The notes: generated by a model from the sequence alone, not told the origin. Counted from the stretch's first letter, positions 35,040 through 46,535 are shown. The stretch: DNA of 64,000 nt from Delphinapterus leucas (GCF_002288925.2 NW_022098001.1:1397205-1461204); one strand, 5' to 3'. Numbers and translations: made by a program.

Positions 35040-35960
35040 TTTGATTCATTCTTTTGTTGGTTTTGGCTTGTTTTTGTTTTTTCTTTCTTCTTTGGTTTGT
35101 TCTTGTTTTAGTTTTTTTTGTTTTTTTACTCTTTTGGGTCTTCGTGTTTTATAACATATTTTTTATTTATATATATATATATTTCTATTTTTAATTTGTT
35201 TTCTGTTCTGTGTTCTTTTCCCTTATTTTTTCTTCTTTTTCTTTAATATATTTTTAATTTTTAAAATATTTCCATTTCTACATTGCTTTTCTGTTGTCCT
35301 GTGTTTTTTCCCTTTTTATTTTATTTTATTGTTATTTTTAAATCATTTTTATCAGTTCGTTCTGTTTCCTTGCTTCAGTTTAGTTTTTAGGTTTTGTGTT
35401 TTTGTTAGTTTTGATCCTAATTGTTTGATTTCATTTTTGAGTTCTTCTATTTGTCTGGTTGTTCCCTTGCTTTTTGTTTTATTTGGTTCTGTTTTTGTTT
35501 CTTTCGTGTGTGTATCCTTGTTTCTGTTTGTTTGATTTTGTTTTTACCATTTCTCTGGGGTTTTGTTTGTCTTTTTTTTCTTTAATATATTTTCTATTTT
35601 TTTAATATTTCTATTTCTGCATTGCTTTTCTGTTGTTCTGTCTTCTTTCCCCTTTTTTTCCTTTCTTCTTTTTTTAATCATTTTTGTCCATTTGTTTTGT
35701 TTCTTTTCTTCATTCTTCTGTTGGCACTCTGCTTTGGTTTTGTATTTTGTTTTTGTGTTTTTGTCAGTTTTCTTTTTAATTGTTTGATTTTGTTCTTGGG
35801 TTCTTTTGTTTGCTTGTTCTCTTGCTTTTTGTTTCATTTAGTTCTGGTTTTGTTTCTTTTGTGTGTGTGCATGCATTTCCTTGTTTCTGTTTTTGTTTGT
35901 TTGATTTTACTTTTTACCATTTGCCTGGGGTTTGGTTAGGTGTTTTGTTTTTTTTTTAAT
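35040..35960 (+). repeat. T-rich block with ~340-370-bp direct duplication
   Basis: Almost pure T/TTTG/TTTC-rich sequence. Two copies share an ordered set of landmarks: CTTTAATATAT (35241, 35580), GCATTGCTTTTCTGTTG-like (35283, 35619), TTTTGTTTTTGTTTCTTT-like, and TTTTTACCATTT (35541, 35911). The offset grows from 339 at the left to 370 at the right, so indels separate the copies. The membrane-like frames read from this block are artefacts. Confidence 0.85.
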
Positions 35961-36472
35961 CCCCTTTATTGCTGGGAAGAGCGACTTGTGGGGTCTTGGT
36001 TCCTCACATGGGAGTCGGGCCTGAGGCTCTGGGGTGGGAGCACCAAGTCCAGGATGCTGGACCAATAGAGAATTCCTGGTCCCAGGGAAGATTAATCACT
36101 GAGAGCTCTCACGGAGGCCTCTATCTGAACCCAGGACCTGGCTCTACCCAACTGCCACAGCTCCCAGCACTGGAGGCTTCATACCAAAAAACAAACCAGA
36201 CAGGAACACAAACCCACCCATCAGCACACAGACGAACTACAGCCATACCAAGCTCACAGACACCCCAAAACACACCACCTAACATGGCCCTGCTCATCAG
36301 AAGGAAAAGAGTCAGCTCCACGCACAAGAAAGAAGGCACCAGTCCCTCCCATCAGGAAGCATATGCAAGACACTGGACCAACCTCACCACCAGGAGCAGA
36401 GAACAGAAGCAAGAGGAACTATGATGCTGCAGCCTAGGGAAAGGAAACCTCAAATACTGTAAATTAGACAAA

Positions 36473-37358
36473 CTGAGAAGACAGAGAAATGTCTTGCAGG
36501 CAAAAGAGGAAGATAAAAACCCACAAGACCAAATAAATGAAGAGGAAATAGGCAAACTACCTGAAAAAGAATTCAGACTAATGAGAGTAAAGATGATCCA
36601 AAATCTTGGAAAAAGAATAGACAAAATACAAGAAACATTTAACAAGAACCTAGAAGAACTAAAGAGCAAACAAACAGCAATGAACAGTGCAATAACTGAA
36701 ATTAAAAATACTCTAGAAGGAATCAATAGCAGAATAACTGAGGCAGGAGAAAGGATAAGTGAGCTGGAAGATAAAATGGTGGAAATAACGGCCACAGAGG
36801 GGAAAAAAGAAAAAAAGAATGAAAAGAACTGAGGACAGTCTCAGAGACCTCTGGGACATCATTAAATGAACCAACATCCAAATTACAGAGGTCCCAGAAG
36901 AATAGAAAAAAAAAGGGACTGAGAAAATATTTGAAGAGATTATAGTTGAAAACTTCCTTAATATGGGAAAGAAAATAGTCAAGTCCAGGAAGCGCAGAGA
37001 GTCCCATACAGGATAAACCCAAGGAGAAACAGGCTGAGACATATTAATCAAAGTAACAAAAATTAAACACAAAGAAAAAGTATTAAAAGCAGCAAGGGGA
37101 AAGCAACAAACAACATACAAGGGAATCCCCATAAAGTTAACAGCTGACCTTTCAGGATAAACTCTACAGGCCAGAAGGGAGTGGCAGGACATATTTAAAG
37201 TGATGAAAGGGAAAAACCTAAAACCAAGATTACTCTAGCCAGCAAGCATCTCATTCAGATTCGATGGAGAAATTAAAACCTTTAAAGACAAGCAAAAGCT
37301 AAGAGAATTCAGCACCACCAAACCAGCTTTACAACAAATGCTAAAGGAACTTCTCTAG
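36473..37358 (+). pseudogene. L1 ORF1 remnant (RNA-binding chaperone)
   Basis: ORF1p is the trimeric RNA-binding protein that coats L1 RNA. The best-preserved part (36494-36832) is the coiled coil, with heptad-like stretches such as NKNLEELKSKQTAMNSAITE and ISELEDKMVEI. The usual start, ATG before AGAAGACAGAGAAAT in relatives as I recall them, is CTG here (36473-36475). After 36832 the frame breaks several times. The RRM/C-terminal part is still readable in pieces (EKIFEEIIVENF; SFRFDGEIKTF; KLREFSTTKPALQQMLKELL) to the TAG at 37356-37358. The length is near 300 codons, as expected for the family. Non-functional. Confidence 0.85.
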
Positions 37359-37416
37359 GCAGGAAACACAAGAGAAGGAAAAGACCTACAATAACAAATC
37401 CAAAACAATTAAGAAA

Positions 37417-40400
37417 ATGGTAATAGGAACATACATATCGATAATTACCTTAAATGTAAATGGATCAAATGCTCCAACCAAAAGACACAGACTGGCTGAA
37501 TGGATACACAAACAAGACCCGTATATATGCTGTCTACAAGAGACCACTTCATACCTAGAGACACATACAGACTGAAAGTGAAGGGATGGAAAAAGATATT
37601 CCATGGAATTGGAAATAAAAAGAAAGTTGGAGTAGCAATTCTCATATCAGACAAAATAGACTTTAAAATAAAAACTATTACAAGAGACAAAGAAGGACGC
37701 TACATAATGATCAAGGGATCAATCCAAGAAAATATAACAATTGTAAGCATCTATGCACCCAACATAGGAGCACCTCAATACATAAGGCAAATGCTAACAG
37801 CCATAAAAGGGGAAATCGAGAGTAACACATAATAGTAGGGGATTTTAGCACACCGCTTACACCAATGGACAGCTTATCCAAACAGAAAATAAATAAGCAA
37901 ACACGAGCTTTAAATGACACAGTAGACCAGATTGACTTAAATGACATTTATAGGACATTCCATCCAAAAGCAATGTAATACATTTTATTCTCAAGTGAAC
38001 ATGGAACATTCTCCAGGATAGATCATATCTTGGGTCACAAATCAAGCCTCGGTAAATTTAAGAAAATTGAAATCGTATCAAGCATCTTTTCTAACCACAA
38101 TGCTCTGAGGCTAGATATCAATTACAGGAAAAAAAACGGTGAAAATACAAACGCAGGGAGGCCAAACAATATGCTACTAAACAAGAGATCACTGAGGAAA
38201 TCAAAAAATACCTAGAAACAAATGCCAAGTAAACATGACAACCCAAAACCTATGGGATCAGCAAAAGCAGTTCTAAGAGGGAAGTTTAGAGCAATACAAT
38301 CCTACCTCAAGAAACAAGAAAAATCTCAAATAAACAACCTAAGCTTACACTTAAAGCAATTAAAGAAAGAAGAAGAAGAAGAACAACAACAAAAAAAGAC
38401 CCAAAGTTAGCAGAAGGAAAGAAATCATAAAGATCAGATCAGAAATAAATGAAAAAGAAATTAAGGAAACAATAACAAAAATCAATAAAACTAAAAGCTG
38501 GTTCTTTGAGAAGATAAACAAAATTGATAAACCATTAGCCAGAATCATTAGAAAAAAAGGGAGAAGACTCAAACCAACAGAATTAGAAATGAAAAAGGAG
38601 AAGTAACAACTGATGTTGCACAAATACAAAGGATCATGAGAGATTAATACAAGCAACTATATGCCAATAAAATGGACAACCTGGAAGAAATGGACAAATT
38701 CTCAGAAAAGTACAATCTTCCAAGACTGAAGAAGGAAGAAATACAAAATATGAAACCAATCACAAGCACTGAAATTGAAACTGTGATTAAAAATCTTCCA
38801 ACACTCAAAAGCCCAGGGCCAGATGGCTTCACAGACGAATTCTATCAAACATTCAGAGAAGAGCTAACACCTATCCTTCTCACACTCTTCCAAAATATAG
38901 CAGAGGGAGGAACACTCCAAAACTCATTCTACAAGGCCACCATCACCCTGATACCAAAACCAGACAAAGATGTCACAAAGAAAGAAAACTACTGGCCAAT
39001 ATCACGGATGAACATAGATGCAAAAATCCTCAACAAAATACTAGCAAACAGAACCCAACAGAACATTAAAAGGATCATACATCGGGCTTTCCTGGTGGCG
39101 CAGTGGTTGAGAGTACGCCTGCCGATGCAGGGGACACGGGTTCTTGCCCCGGGCCAGGAAGATCCCACATGCCACGGAGTGGCTGGGCCTGTGAGCCATG
39201 GCCACTGGGCCTGTGCGTCCGGAGCCTGTGCTCGCAACGGGAGAGGCCACAACAGTGAGAGGCCCATGTACCGCAAAAAAAAAAAAAAAAAAAAGGATCA
39301 TACATCATGATCAAGTGGAGTTTATTTCAGGAATGCAACGTTTCTTCAATATATGCAAATAAATCAATGTGATACACCATATTAACAAAGTGAGGGATAA
39401 AAGCCATATGATAATCTCAATAGATGCAGAAAAAGCTTTTGACAAAATATGGTAAAAGCTCTCCAGAAAGTGGGCATAGAGGGAACCTACCTCGACATAA
39501 TAAAAGCTATATATGAGAAACCCACAGACAACATCATTCTTAATGGTGAGAAACTGAAAGCATTTCCTCTAAGATCAGGAACAAGACAACGGTGCCCACT
39601 CTCACCACTATTATTCAACATAGTTTTGGAAGTTTTAGCCATGGCAATCAGAGAAGAAAAGGAAATAAAAGGAATCCAAATTGGAAAAGAAAAGTAAAAC
39701 TGTCACTGTTTGCAGATGACATGATACTCTACATAGAAAATCCTAAAGATGCCACCAGAAAACCACTAGAGCTAATCAATGAAGTTGGTAAAGTAGCAGG
39801 ATACCAAATTAATGCACAGAAATCTCTTGCATTCCTATACACTAACAACGAAAAATCTGAAAGAGAAGTTAAGGAAACAGCCCCATTTACCACTTCAACA
39901 AAAGGAATAAAATAGCTAGGAAAAACCTACCTCGGGAGACAAAAGACCTGTATGCAGAAAACTATAACACACTGATGAAAGAAATCAAAGACCATACAAA
40001 CAGATGGAGAGATATACCATGTTCTTGGATTGTGAAAATGCCTATACTACCCAAAGCAATCTACAGATTCAATTAAATCCCTATCAAACTACCAAAGGCA
40101 TTTTTCACAGAACTAGAACAAAAAAGTTCACGATTTGTATGGAAACACAAAAGACCCCGAATAGCCAAAGCAATCTTGAGAAAGAAAAATGGAGCTGGAG
40201 GAATCAGGCTCCCTGACTTCAGACTATACTGCAAATCTACAGTCATCAAGACAGTATGGTACTGGCACAAAAACAGAAAGATAGATCAATGTACAGGACA
40301 GAAAGCCCAGACATAAACCCATGCACATATGGTCATCTTATTTTTGACAAAGGAGGCAAGAATATACAGTGGAGAAAAGACAGCCTCTTCAATAAGTGGT

Positions 40401-41422
40401 GCTGGGAAAACTGGACAGCTACATGTAAAAGAATGAAATTAGCACACTTCCTAACACAATACACAAAAATTAACTCAAAATGGATTAAAGACCTAAATGT
40501 AAGGCCAGACACTCTAAAACTCTTAGAGGAAAACATAGGCAGAACACTCTATGACAAAAATCACAGCAGGATCCTTTTTGACCCACCTCCTAGAGAAATG
40601 GAAATAAAAACAAAAATAAACAAATGGCACCTAATGAAACTTCAAAGCTTTAGCACAGCAAAGGAAACCATAAACAAGACCAAAAGACAACCCTCAGAAC
40701 GGGAGAAAATATTTGCAAATGAAGCAACTGACAAAGGATTAATCTCCAAAATATACAAGCAGTCCATGCAGCTCACTATCAAAAAAAACAAACAACCCAA
40801 TCCAAAAATGGGCAGAAGACCTAAATAGACATTTTCTCCAAAGAAGACATACAGATTGCCCACAAACACAGGAAAAGAAGCTCAACATCACTAATCATTA
40901 GAGAAATGCAAAGTAAAACCACAAGAGGTATCACCTCACACCGGGTTGGTCACAATGGCCATCATCAAAAAATCTAGAAACAATAAATGCTGGAGAGGGT
41001 GTGGAGAAAAGGGAACCCTCTTGCACTGTTGGTGGGAATGTAAATTGATAAAGTCACTATGGAGAACAGTATGGAGGTTCCTTAAAAAACTAGAACTAGA
41101 ACTACCATATGACCCAGCAATCCCACTACGGGGCATATACCCTGAGAAAACCATAATTCAAAAAGAGTCATGTACCACAGTGTTTACTGCAGCACTATTT
41201 ACAATAGCCAGGTCATGGAAGCAACCTAAATTTCCATCAACAGATGAACGGATAAAGAAGATGTGGCACATATTTACAACGGAATATCACTCAGCCATAA
41301 AAAGGAACGAAATTGAGTTATTTGTAATGAGGTGGATGGACCTAGAGTCTGTCATACAGAGTGAAGTAAGTCAGAAAGAGAAAAACAAACACTGTATGCT
41401 AACGCATATATACGGAATCTAA
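37417..41422 (+). pseudogene. L1 ORF2 remnant (endonuclease + reverse transcriptase)
   Basis: The ORF2p region, about 1,260 codons after removing the SINE and its duplication, close to the usual 1,275. It starts at ATG 37417 (MVIGTYISIITLNVNG). The endonuclease domain (37417-38120) contains GVAILISDKIDFKI and IYAPNIGAPQYIRQ. GDFN reads GDFS (37841-37852), and the SDH motif reads SNH (codon 38093-38095). The RT domain contains KSPGPDGF and LIPKPDK; it is split by the SINE at 39084-39290. RQGCPLSP reads RQRCPLSP (codon 39590-39592), and FADD is intact (39709-39720) but in a shifted frame. The C-terminal cysteine-rich part is readable at 40946-41422 ([19 protein letters not shown]). Several frameshifts and stops make it inactive. 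Confidence 0.9.
39084..39290 (+). mobile_element. CHR SINE, short form, nested in L1 ORF2 RT domain
   Basis: GGGCTTTCCTGGTGGCGCAG head (one C-to-T), a complete short body and an A-run. A perfect 16-bp duplication AAAAGGATCATACATC lies at 39068-39083 and 39291-39306. It interrupts the codons between the KRIIH and the following [13 protein letters not shown] stretch. Confidence 0.97.
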
Positions 41423-41772
41423 AAAAACGGTACTGATGAATCTAGTGGCTGTGCAGGAGTAAACATGCAGACGTAGAGAACGGACCAGAGGACATTGGAA
41501 GGGGAAGCTGGGACAAAGTGAGAGAGGAGCACTGACATATATACACTACCAAATGTAAAATGGATGGGTAGTTGGAAGCTACTGCGTAGCACAGGGACAT
41601 CAGCTCGATGCTTTATGACGACCTAGAGGGTTGGGATAGGGAGGGTGGGAGGGAGTCCCAAGAGGGAGGGATATGGGGATATATATATACATATAGCTGA
41701 TTCACTTTGTTGTACAGCAGAAACTAACACAGCATTGTAAAGCAATTATACTCCAGTAAAGGTGTAAAAAAG
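41423..41772 (+). other. L1 3' UTR
   Basis: The non-coding 3' UTR: CTAGTGGCTGTGCAGGAGTA, GAGAGAGGAGCACTGACATA, GCACAGGGACATCAGCTCGA, GATAGGGAGGGTGGGAGGGA, then TTATACTCCAGTAAAGGTGT and A's. The G-rich GGGAGGGTGGGAGGG stretch (41640-41654) fits a G-quadruplex-forming pattern common in L1 3' UTRs. Confidence 0.9.
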
Positions 41773-43800
41773 AAATTTTCTAAAAAAGGAATCATTCTTA
41801 TCAGTAAATGCCAAACACACGACGACCACCCCCCAGAAAAAAAAGAGATATTGGACATGGTACAACATACACTAAAGCATGATAAACTAATCATTTAATG
41901 TTTTTAAATGCTTTATGTATGCAGATCATAGAATTTTCAAACTAATAAAACAAGATTAAACTAGAAAAATCGAAAACAAGAAAATGAAGGAGAGATGTAG
42001 AGATGGGAGTAGAACCCTGACATTATTACTGTTGTCTAAAACATTTCAAGCAAAGCAACAAAATAAAATGAAAGAAGTTACTGGAATACAGGTAAATGTA
42101 TCCATCAATCCAGTGAAGGATTTCAAATATAAAATTGTCAGAAGTACCAGAAGGAAGAAGAATAAAATAAGAGCTAAAATGTTTCAAGATTTCAAGATGC
42201 AAAAACCATTACATTTTACTTTTTTAAAATTTAAGATTTTCAAGTGTAAAAAATATTACAAGATTGACAAATGTTATTGAATTTGACAATTAGAAAGACA
42301 CTGGTGCATTCTGCCAGAGGGGTGTCCTGTGGGTGGTAAAATGAGATTGCAGAGGGTGGATTTACATGGAAGTGGAGTTGAGGGGTGTAAACTGTTAGGA
42401 GTTTGGAGTGAGGCAGGTACTAAGCCTACCACTTATCTCTGACTCTCCAAGATTCTGGCCATTGCTGTATATGCACAAAGACCAGGCATCAAGATGCAGA
42501 TCACAGTGTGAGTTTCATTCAGGGCTCACTGGAAATGGCTGGGTTGGAAAACTCAGTGGGTCTCTGACCTTTTCCACTTGCAACCAGGTCCATGAACAGA
42601 AGTCTGTCCTGATTTATCCCATCTAGCATAAGCTGAGGAGCTGGCTGAGGGCACAGACCTGGTTGGGCCTACCAGTGGTAGACCTTGCCTGATCTGCTTA
42701 CACTTTGAGAGTAGGAATGAGAGGAGTCTCAGGCCTTCTTAAAAATCCATGAGAACTGCAGTGAGAAATGCGGTGGAGTCAACTGCTTCTTTTTGGAGCA
42801 TAGCAATTGCATGCATAATTAATGTGGATCAAAACAAGTCAGATTTGGCATTTCACTAGAGAGGAGTAAGGAGAAGGTAAAGACTAAAGTGAAGTTGTCA
42901 ATGAAGAGGCAGATTCTGAAAGCTCAAACAAGTGGAAGTAACAGGAGGCCTAAGCTCCTGCAGAAGATGGGTAGGGATTTAGATAATTTTTATATAGGGA
43001 ATCAGGAGACTTACGGCCTCAATCTTCTCAAGAGAGAGCAAGTAAGGCTATATGCTGGGAGGGAGAGTGCAGAGGTGGGCTGGCAACCGGAGGGTGGAGA
43101 ATGTTACTGCCTGTGAAGTTCAACACATACACTGGAGATTGGCATGACAAGATAAACCTTGCTCCATGTTCCTTGGTGCCACTGACAGGATAGAGTTTTG
43201 GGCTGTATAGACCATTGGCCTTGACTAGAATAAAACTTCATATATTTTATATTCACTTTTATTTTCCTAGTGTACCTTTGAGAAGAGGGTTTCAAATACG
43301 TATGTGTTTGTGGAACAACATATGCAATGTCAACAGGCTAATAAAATGAATAAAGACAATGCAATTGATATTTTATAGGACTCTTCAAATTAAAGAATGT
43401 CTCCCATTTTAAAATTGTCCTTCCTACTTTTGGAGGACAAAATGTCCATTCTTTAATAAAACTAGAAATATGGGTGATTATTTTTAATTTTTGTCCTTAC
43501 TTAGCAACAATGACAGCAAACATATATTAGTTTCTCTAAGATTTAATTTTTTTAGTCTGTAAAATCCCAAAGTCTGATCATCAGCGCTCTTGAGAATATT
43601 TTCTGAACTGTGAGTGTAATTGAAGCAAATGAAGGAGGAGGATAAAATAATTACTTAGCAACTGGAATATTAGGTCCTGAATAATAAAAGGAATTAACGT
43701 AAGGCAAACCTCATTCTCACAGGCACATGCACATCAAGGTTCAGGTTAGGGGGTGTTTAGGAATCCATAATGACAATAGCTCATTGTGGAACACTACAGG
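41773..43800. other. Unassigned sequence
   Basis: No gene recognised. Frames at 41984-42280, 42408-42626 and 42889-43116 are not recognisable proteins. Confidence 0.5.
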
Positions 43801-43815
43801 GTAACTCTCACATAG

Positions 43816-43870
43816 CTGCCATGGCAGAGACCACAGCTTACAATGCCATAGTCTATGTTGCCAAGGCAAC
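43816..43870. promoter_or_regulatory. RFX/X-box-like palindrome, tentative
   Basis: GTTGCCAAGGCAAC at 43857-43870 is a two-half X-box palindrome that matches the RFX dimer consensus as I know it (GTTRCC, short spacer, GGYAAC). A perfect 12-bp palindrome CTGCCATGGCAG lies 30 bases upstream at 43816-43827. The surrounding sequence shows no repeat I recognise. Confidence 0.4.
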
Positions 43871-44397
43871 AACACAGCCAGCAACAGAGGCTGACATTTT
43901 GAAACACACATATGATTTCATTATTTACAAGTTATAGAGAGGATAGCAGAGCCACTGTGGTGGCTTAGAAACATCTGTTCTAATACTGCCTACTTACATT
44001 TAAAAAATGGTGCATTATTGCATGTACCCACACTCATAAAGAGGCATATGCAGACTCGTTCATTCATTCATTCAACAAGCATTTACCTACTGAGCACCTG
44101 CTATGTGCCTAACACTGGAAATGGACGTAGTTTTGCTATTTTTGCTATATGCCTGATATATGATAGAATGAAACTATCATGGAGATCAATGTACAAGGTC
44201 TTAATCTAAGGGGGAAAGTTAATGCTCAAACAAGGAAAAAGTTGTGATTCTTTCTCCCCCATCTGTCATCATGAACTTTTGGATAATGATAATCTATGCT
44301 ACTATTTGTTTTCATTCTTCCTTCAGATAGAAATTCTAGTGACGCATTTACCCTTTAAGATATTTCGTGAAAGGGGAACTCCTAATTAAATAATTTT
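43871..44397. other. Unassigned sequence with short L2 end
   Basis: Mostly unrecognised. TTCATTCATTCATTCAACAA followed by TACTGAGCACCTGCTATGTG at 44058-44108 is a short reversed L2 3' terminus. Confidence 0.55.
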
Positions 44398-44407
44398 GAA
44401 AAATGCA

Positions 44408-44739
44408 GGGCTTCCCTGGTGGTGCAGTGGTTAAGAATCCGTCTGCCAATGCAGGGGACACGGGTTCAAGCCCTGGTCCAGGAAGATCCCACATGCTGTG
44501 GAGCAACTAAGCCTGTGCGCCGCAACTACTGAGCCTGAGCTCTAGAGCCCACGAGCCACAACTACTGAAGCCTGTGTGCCTAGAGCCCGTGCTCTGCAAC
44601 AAGAGAAGCCACCGCAATGAGAAGCTCGCGCACTGCGACGAAGAGTAGCCCCCACTCACAGCAACTAGAGAAAGCCCATGCGCAGCAACAAAGACCCAAC
44701 GCAGCCAAAAATGAATAAATAAATTTATTTTAAAAAAAA
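44408..44739 (+). mobile_element. CHR SINE, long form, full length
   Basis: The head GGGCTTCCCTGGTGGTGCAG, a B-box-like GGTTCAAGCCC, and a long-form body through the CACAGCAACTAGAGAAAGCC segment, then an A/TAAA tail with a TTTATTTT interruption. The duplication GAAAAATGCA lies at 44398-44407 and 44740-44749. Confidence 0.95.
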
Positions 44740-44749
44740 GAAAAATGCA

Positions 44750-46289
44750 ACAAAGCATATATGTTCCTACACATTCACAGGAACACTTCTTGGTAGGGTG
44801 TATCCATAGAACTCTATTATGCAGTATTAGTCTTCCAAGGAATGCACTTTGGGAAAACTATCTTAGTGTCTATTATAAATTAAGATGATGGTGATGACAC
44901 TGGCAATAAATGCATTAGTCATGGGCAATTGAAAGATGGTAAGCAGCATACACACCATGGCATCAACAGAAGACTGCATTCATAATTTATGAATCCCAAA
45001 GAATTATGCAACCTTTTATTACATCTTCCTGTCAGAAACAAGCAGCAGGATTCCTGTGATATGAAAATGTTTCTCACAACATGCCTCATTTATATGTCCT
45101 TTATGTACCTGCCTGATGAGCTTGAATTTAGTCATCTGAAAGCCAACCCTACTGGCTGTGCTTAGGAGTATCTGAATAGGTGAATGCAACATTCTAATTT
45201 AAGGAGGTTATTTATTAAAGCATAGGTGCAAATCTAAATATGAGGTAGGATGGTGACCATACAGATGTGCAAGAGGACAAGGGTGGCATGGCTTGCCTGC
45301 TGATGGACCCCACTTAAGTTTGGTTGGCTGTTAGCAAGTGACGTCTACTCTGTGCCACTTCTGGCTTTAGATTTAGTGAGCAGCACCAGGGTGCTTGCAT
45401 GACACTCAGGCTCATGCCCTGTGAGTTATGCTTTTGAAATAAAATCTCTCTCCCTCGAACACAGTTGAGGACATTGGAATTCTTCTGTCTGCTTCTGTCA
45501 TCAGTTTTATTCTGCTGGCACTGCCCTGTTGCTACCTGGTAGTACAATTTAATTTGTGAAGGGAAGAGAATTCATAGTCCTTATTGCCTACAGAGGGTGA
45601 GAAGATTAAAAGAGCCACACAGAGCCCCTGCGTGGAGAGGCTGCAAAGGTGTTATTAGATGGAGACAGTGCATAATTCTGATGCTCCTTGCAGCATCAGT
45701 GAGCAGACTGTATTCGTGGGCAGGTGCTTCTGAATAGCAGCATTGCCATGACTATGCGTGGAGGATGTGGTCTGCGGGAGGGTTTGGCTCGAAGCCTTCC
45801 TCTGAGACAGCTTGGTGCAGGCACAGATGTCCCAAGTAGTAGTGTGACAGAGCAGCCCTCATGCTGAGAAACACTGTATTGTCTGACTCTTTTCAACACC
45901 CTCTGCACATGTTCTTGTATTTTTATATCCATTTAGCTCTCACACTTCACTGATCTTTTAAATTTGTAAATTAACAAAAGAGATGACTGTTTCAAGTGAA
46001 CCTAAACTGAATTACCTACTTAAAAAAGAGACGACTGCTATCTAAAGGGTGCATATGTGGGAAGAAGACCACCAGTTTTTTTAATGCACATGAATATTCT
46101 TTGCTATGATATTAGAAAGTCACTGAAATCTAGTATTTAGAAGAAAGCAAAAAGCAAATGTTTGGGGGCCTTCTGTTTTGAAGTGAGGCATTTCCAAACA
46201 GTTTCAGTCATTCTCGTTTCATTCATTCCTTCTTTGCTACCTGAATCAGACCCTTTGACATAGGCTAGGATTACACCTAAAAGGGGGCA
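44750..46289. other. Unassigned sequence
   Basis: No gene or repeat recognised. Frames at 45314-45547 and 45696-45932 (minus) lack recognisable domains. Confidence 0.5.
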
Positions 46290-46535
46290 AGACTAGATTA
46301 CAGTACATGGCATCTGATATAACTGGGTTTGAAACCAAGCCTTTCAGTGTGATAGTAATATGCAAGTTCCTAACACCTCTAAACACCAGTTTCCTCAACG
46401 ATGTAATGGGGATAACAGTGGAACCTTCTAAAATGAGAATATTCTAAACATAAGAATGTTGTGAAGAACAAGCTATATATGTAAATGCTTTATATAGTGT
46501 TTGGCATAGTACCTGCTTATTAAATAATATCTATT
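46290..46535 (+). mobile_element. MIR SINE
   Basis: ACTGGGTTTGAAACCAAGCC, ACACCAGTTTCCTCAACGAT, GTAATGGGGATAACAGTGGA and CATAGTACCTGCTTATTAAA follow the MIR consensus to its 3' end. Confidence 0.7.

Larger units (their letters stand above)
33336..36472 (+). promoter_or_regulatory. L1 5' UTR (internal promoter region)
   Basis: The non-coding 5' UTR, where L1 internal promoters normally lie. It contains, in order: a start block with TGGCAGAGGAGTAGGAGGAC; a GC-richer part at 33500-34020; monomer-like units of about 50 bp at 34031-34490 (with a SINE in the third); an intermediate part to 35000; a T-rich duplicated block at 35040-35960; and a final block at 35970-36470 leading into ORF1. About 3.1 kb as it stands and 2.9 kb without the SINE, which is long for a mammalian L1. 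The frame at 35969-36424 is part of this UTR. Confidence 0.8.
33336..41772 (+). mobile_element. Full-length L1 (cetacean type), inactive
   Basis: A complete LINE-1 with 5' UTR, ORF1, ORF2 and 3' UTR, about 8.0 kb after removing two nested CHR SINEs. The 5' end starts at GAGGGATGGGCAAGATGGC; the 3' end carries ATTATACTCCAGTAAAGGTG and a short A tail. Its 3' end differs slightly (CCAGTAAAGGTGT) from the other copies (CCAATAAAGATGTT), which suggests a different or older subfamily. No convincing target-site duplication is visible. Both ORFs are broken, so it cannot move by itself. Confidence 0.95.

Noticed and set aside
35544..35837. Lys/Gln-rich minus-strand frame
   Set aside because: The complement of the same low-complexity T-rich block.
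35329..35939. Frames with runs of Phe, Val and Leu resembling membrane proteins
   Set aside because: Translation of the T-rich duplicated L1 UTR block; no start context, no variety of residues.
36352..37192. Long minus-strand frames (147, 159 codons) with hydrophobic stretches
   Set aside because: Antisense of L1 ORF1; the Phe/Leu/Ser-rich look comes from complementing an A-rich coding strand.
37417..41422. Possible active reverse transcriptase gene
   Set aside because: Multiple frameshifts, active-site changes and a SINE in the RT domain.
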